Assembly (NCBI GenBank): GCA_031763025.1
Contig: JASSKH010000020.1
Span: forward strand, 2,449,756 to 2,513,755
Source of the DNA: Macrocystis pyrifera
Taxonomy: Eukaryota > Sar > Phaeophyceae > Laminariales > Laminariaceae
Reading direction: 5' to 3'
Length of the DNA stretch: 64,000 bases
In this document: piece after piece, positions 62,022 to 64,000 of the stretch
Position numbering within the stretch: position 1 is the first letter of the stretch
Layout: every line of letters starts with the position of its first letter
Program-made: the position numbers and the translations under genes
Notes under the pieces: generated by a model
The model's input: the letters and a program-made list of their open reading frames with translations, nothing else
Database searches by the model: none
What the model was told of the DNA's origin: nothing

Positions 62022-63636
62022 ATGACGGGTAGCGACGGCGACAAGGAGGCTTTCGCGTCGCTAGCCGACTTTGCAACCTGCAAGCAATGGATGGCGAACG
62101 ATGTCGCCCAGCTCCAGGCGGCACTCCAGAGATCGATGAACGACATTATCGAAGCCTCCCGCCGTCCCGGCCTCGGGGAGAGAGCAGCGCCAGCAGGTTT
62201 GGAACGCGTCCCCGGCAGCTCAGCTGCCGGGGCCTCCCTGCTGGACCACTCCCTCAGCAACGCCCTGCTGGGACCGACGGCCGGACAGTCGTTCGGGAGC
62301 CCCGTCGCTGGAGTCCTCCCGCCGTCTCCCACCATCGCCGGCCAACCCGTCGATGAGGCCACGGGCGCCCGCGCGGGTCTGCGTGGGCCGCCCGAACCCC
62401 AATCAGGGCAGGCTTGCCGTAGGTCTGGGGCGGGCGTTCTGTCCCGGCAGTACTCCGGCGGCGCTCCTCTCGCACAGGCTGGTCTGCTCGTGTGTGGTCC
62501 CGGGAGGGTGGGCTACGATAGTGGTTTTAGGGCGGTACCGGTGCCACCGTGGGCCCAGCAGGAGGAGTCGGCTACGGTGGCGCTTTGTCCGGTACCGAAA
62601 CCGCCCGCACCCAACTCGGCCAAGCGGGCGGGCTCGCATTCGTTCAGGGGGGGGGGGCTCAGCTACGGGGGGCGCCGGTGGTGCCGGCGCCTTCTCCGGA
62701 CAGGCGGGCGGGCACGCCGCCGGCTCGGCTACGTCCCGGGCGGAACAGGAGCCAATGGCGCGCCATCGATTGCACTCGGCCACGCGGCCTGCGACGGGCC
62801 TGGTGGGCCTGATGTCGGCTCGGATGTGTTACGGGGACGGCAGTGCCAAGACTCGGTTAGATCATCTGCGGTGGCCGCCTGGCTTCAATGAAGAAGGCGG
62901 CCGTGAAGGGGTACGTGGGAGCCACGGTCAACATTTCGGCTGTCGTCCATGACATGTTGGAACGTTGGACGACCTCGACTATGTCGCCTTCACACCGCGC
63001 GGGAGACTTGCATCAACCGTCCATTGGCACGAAACCTGAGCATTTTGGGGTACGCGATCGTTACGATCGCATCCCGCGGGCTCGCACACAACATGATGTA
63101 GACCTCCATGTGGCGCGCGCTTGCTAGGAGGCGCTCGGACGAACCTTCAGCGCGAGGGATACGATCCTCATGACCACGTTATGGAGCACTTTGCGGTCGC
63201 CGATCGCCCGGCAAACTAGGCCAGGCTGGCGGCTCTGGTCACCAAAAACCTGGCGACTATCACCCTCGACCTTCGCTGTGTCCCCGACTGCTGCGGCCAC
63301 GCTTGGGCCTACCCCTCGCCGGCGGAGTCCCTTTTCCATTATTCCGGGGCCTGGCCCCGCCTTTCCGGCTGTGTTGCCCTCGCCGGCTTTGTCAACGCCG
63401 GCGTCCAGCAACGCCGCCTTTTCTCCACCCCGGTGGCCGGGGCCGGGGGTGGTGGTGAATGCCGGCAGGGGGGGAAGACCGGCAGGTGCCGCTTCGGTGA
63501 CACATGCGTGTTCTCCCACGTCGGTCCCACTCGCCAGACAGGCAGCGACAAAAAGCGTAAGGCGGCTACCGGCGAGGGGGGTAGGCCGATAGCGGCATCG
63601 CAGCCAGCGACGCTGTTTCCGGGGACCCCTGGCTAA
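62022..63636 (+). pseudogene. Second Gag-like gene with CCCH finger (frameshifted)
   Basis: From ATG at 62022 (MTGSDGDKEAFASLADFATC) through a helical start and a Gly/Pro/Ala-rich middle that changes frame several times. Then a block at about 62885-62975 (MKKAAVKGYVGATVNIS, AVVHDMLERW) matches residues 222-250 of the first Gag. Finally a frame runs from about 63225 to the stop at 63634 containing C-x8-C-x5-C-x3-H (CRQGGKTGRCRFGDTCVFSH, 63460-63519) and a Lys-rich tail. Same Gag family as at 57-58 kb, different subfamily. Pol would lie beyond the window. Confidence 0.65.
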
Positions 63637-64000
63637 GAGAGCCAAAGGAAAGGGCAGGCGGGGGCTGGGGATGGCGATCCATGTAACGGGAGTAGCAGCG
63701 GCGGCAGTGGCAGGGACAGTCGCAGCGGCAGCGGGGCGTCGAGTGGGGGAGGCCTTCACTCGGTCGGCGGCTGCGAACGTTGACGAATAGGGTGACTGGT
63801 CTCGTCCCTCAATGGGGGCGAGGCTGATCGTAGGGTGCATTGAAGCAGCAGCGCGAGTTGCACAGCTTGAACGTCCGGGGTCGGCGTCTATTGGCAGCCC
63901 AGGTCTTGGGGCCAGCGGGTGTCGCGCTATGCTCAGGAGCGCTGTAACCAGATCATCCGCCAGTCGGTTGCGCCGTCATCTCACCGAGCATATACGTCAG
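63637..64000 (+). other. Sequence after Gag 2, running off the window
   Basis: GC-rich; one frame continues about 50 codons (Ala/Gly/Arg-rich) to a stop at about 63790. Expected place for the start of pol of the same retroelement, but no RT motif is reached. Confidence 0.4.

Noticed and set aside
63124..63840. 238-codon minus-strand ORF
   Set aside because: Antisense of the second Gag; the plus strand has the CCCH finger and the block shared with the first Gag.

Overview
The window looks like nuclear DNA of a eukaryote with short exons and long introns, most likely a stramenopile and perhaps a brown alga. The reasons are GT-AG (and a few GC-AG) introns of 0.1 to 8 kb, AATAAA at a gene end, tRNA-derived SINEs with poly(A) tails, LINE reverse transcriptase relics, long (TAA)n microsatellites, a short CCCTAA tract and a tyrosine-recombinase retrotransposon. 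The taxon is inferred from gene style and remembered protein families, not proven. There is no bacterial operon structure, and most open frames are chance.

Layout. 1-11.6 kb: no convincing gene; dispersed repeats, including two copies of a ~105 bp terminal-inverted-repeat MITE, a foldback repeat, one copy of an unclassified ~700 bp repeat and a SINE. 11.6-31.8 kb: one large plus-strand gene for a subtilisin-like (S8) peptidase. I reconstructed it exon by exon with mostly matching splice phases. It ends in a GDPH/von Willebrand D-like domain, with the stop codon inside the poly(A) signal. One ~8.1 kb GC-AG intron holds two degenerate LINE copies, a second ~700 bp repeat and a tRNA-like sequence. 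The usual catalytic Asp of this S8 group reads as Ser. 31.8-50.3 kb: gene-poor; a 613 bp tandem duplication, a GCTCAGGGT-bordered element, more MITEs, a second SINE with both Pol III boxes, a Cys-rich minus-strand exon relic, and an exceptional 153-nt G tract. 50.4-50.9 kb: a probable minus-strand exon of unknown function.

51.6-59 kb: a 6.4 kb Ngaro-like retrotransposon on the minus strand sits inside a (TAA)n microsatellite. It has an intact Gag ORF with a C-terminal CCCH finger, then a frameshifted pol carrying reverse transcriptase, RNase H and a tyrosine recombinase. It is bounded by split direct repeats in the order A1-ORFs-B1-A2-spacer-B2. 60.3-64 kb: a tandem array (~160 bp period, nine units) leads into a second, frameshifted Gag of the same family on the plus strand, cut off by the window end.

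The one host gene encodes a probably secreted or surface subtilase-like protein. Nearly everything else recognisable is mobile-element sequence, much of it inside that gene's introns. The most distinctive features are the microsatellite-embedded Ngaro-like element and the pair of CCCH-finger Gags.
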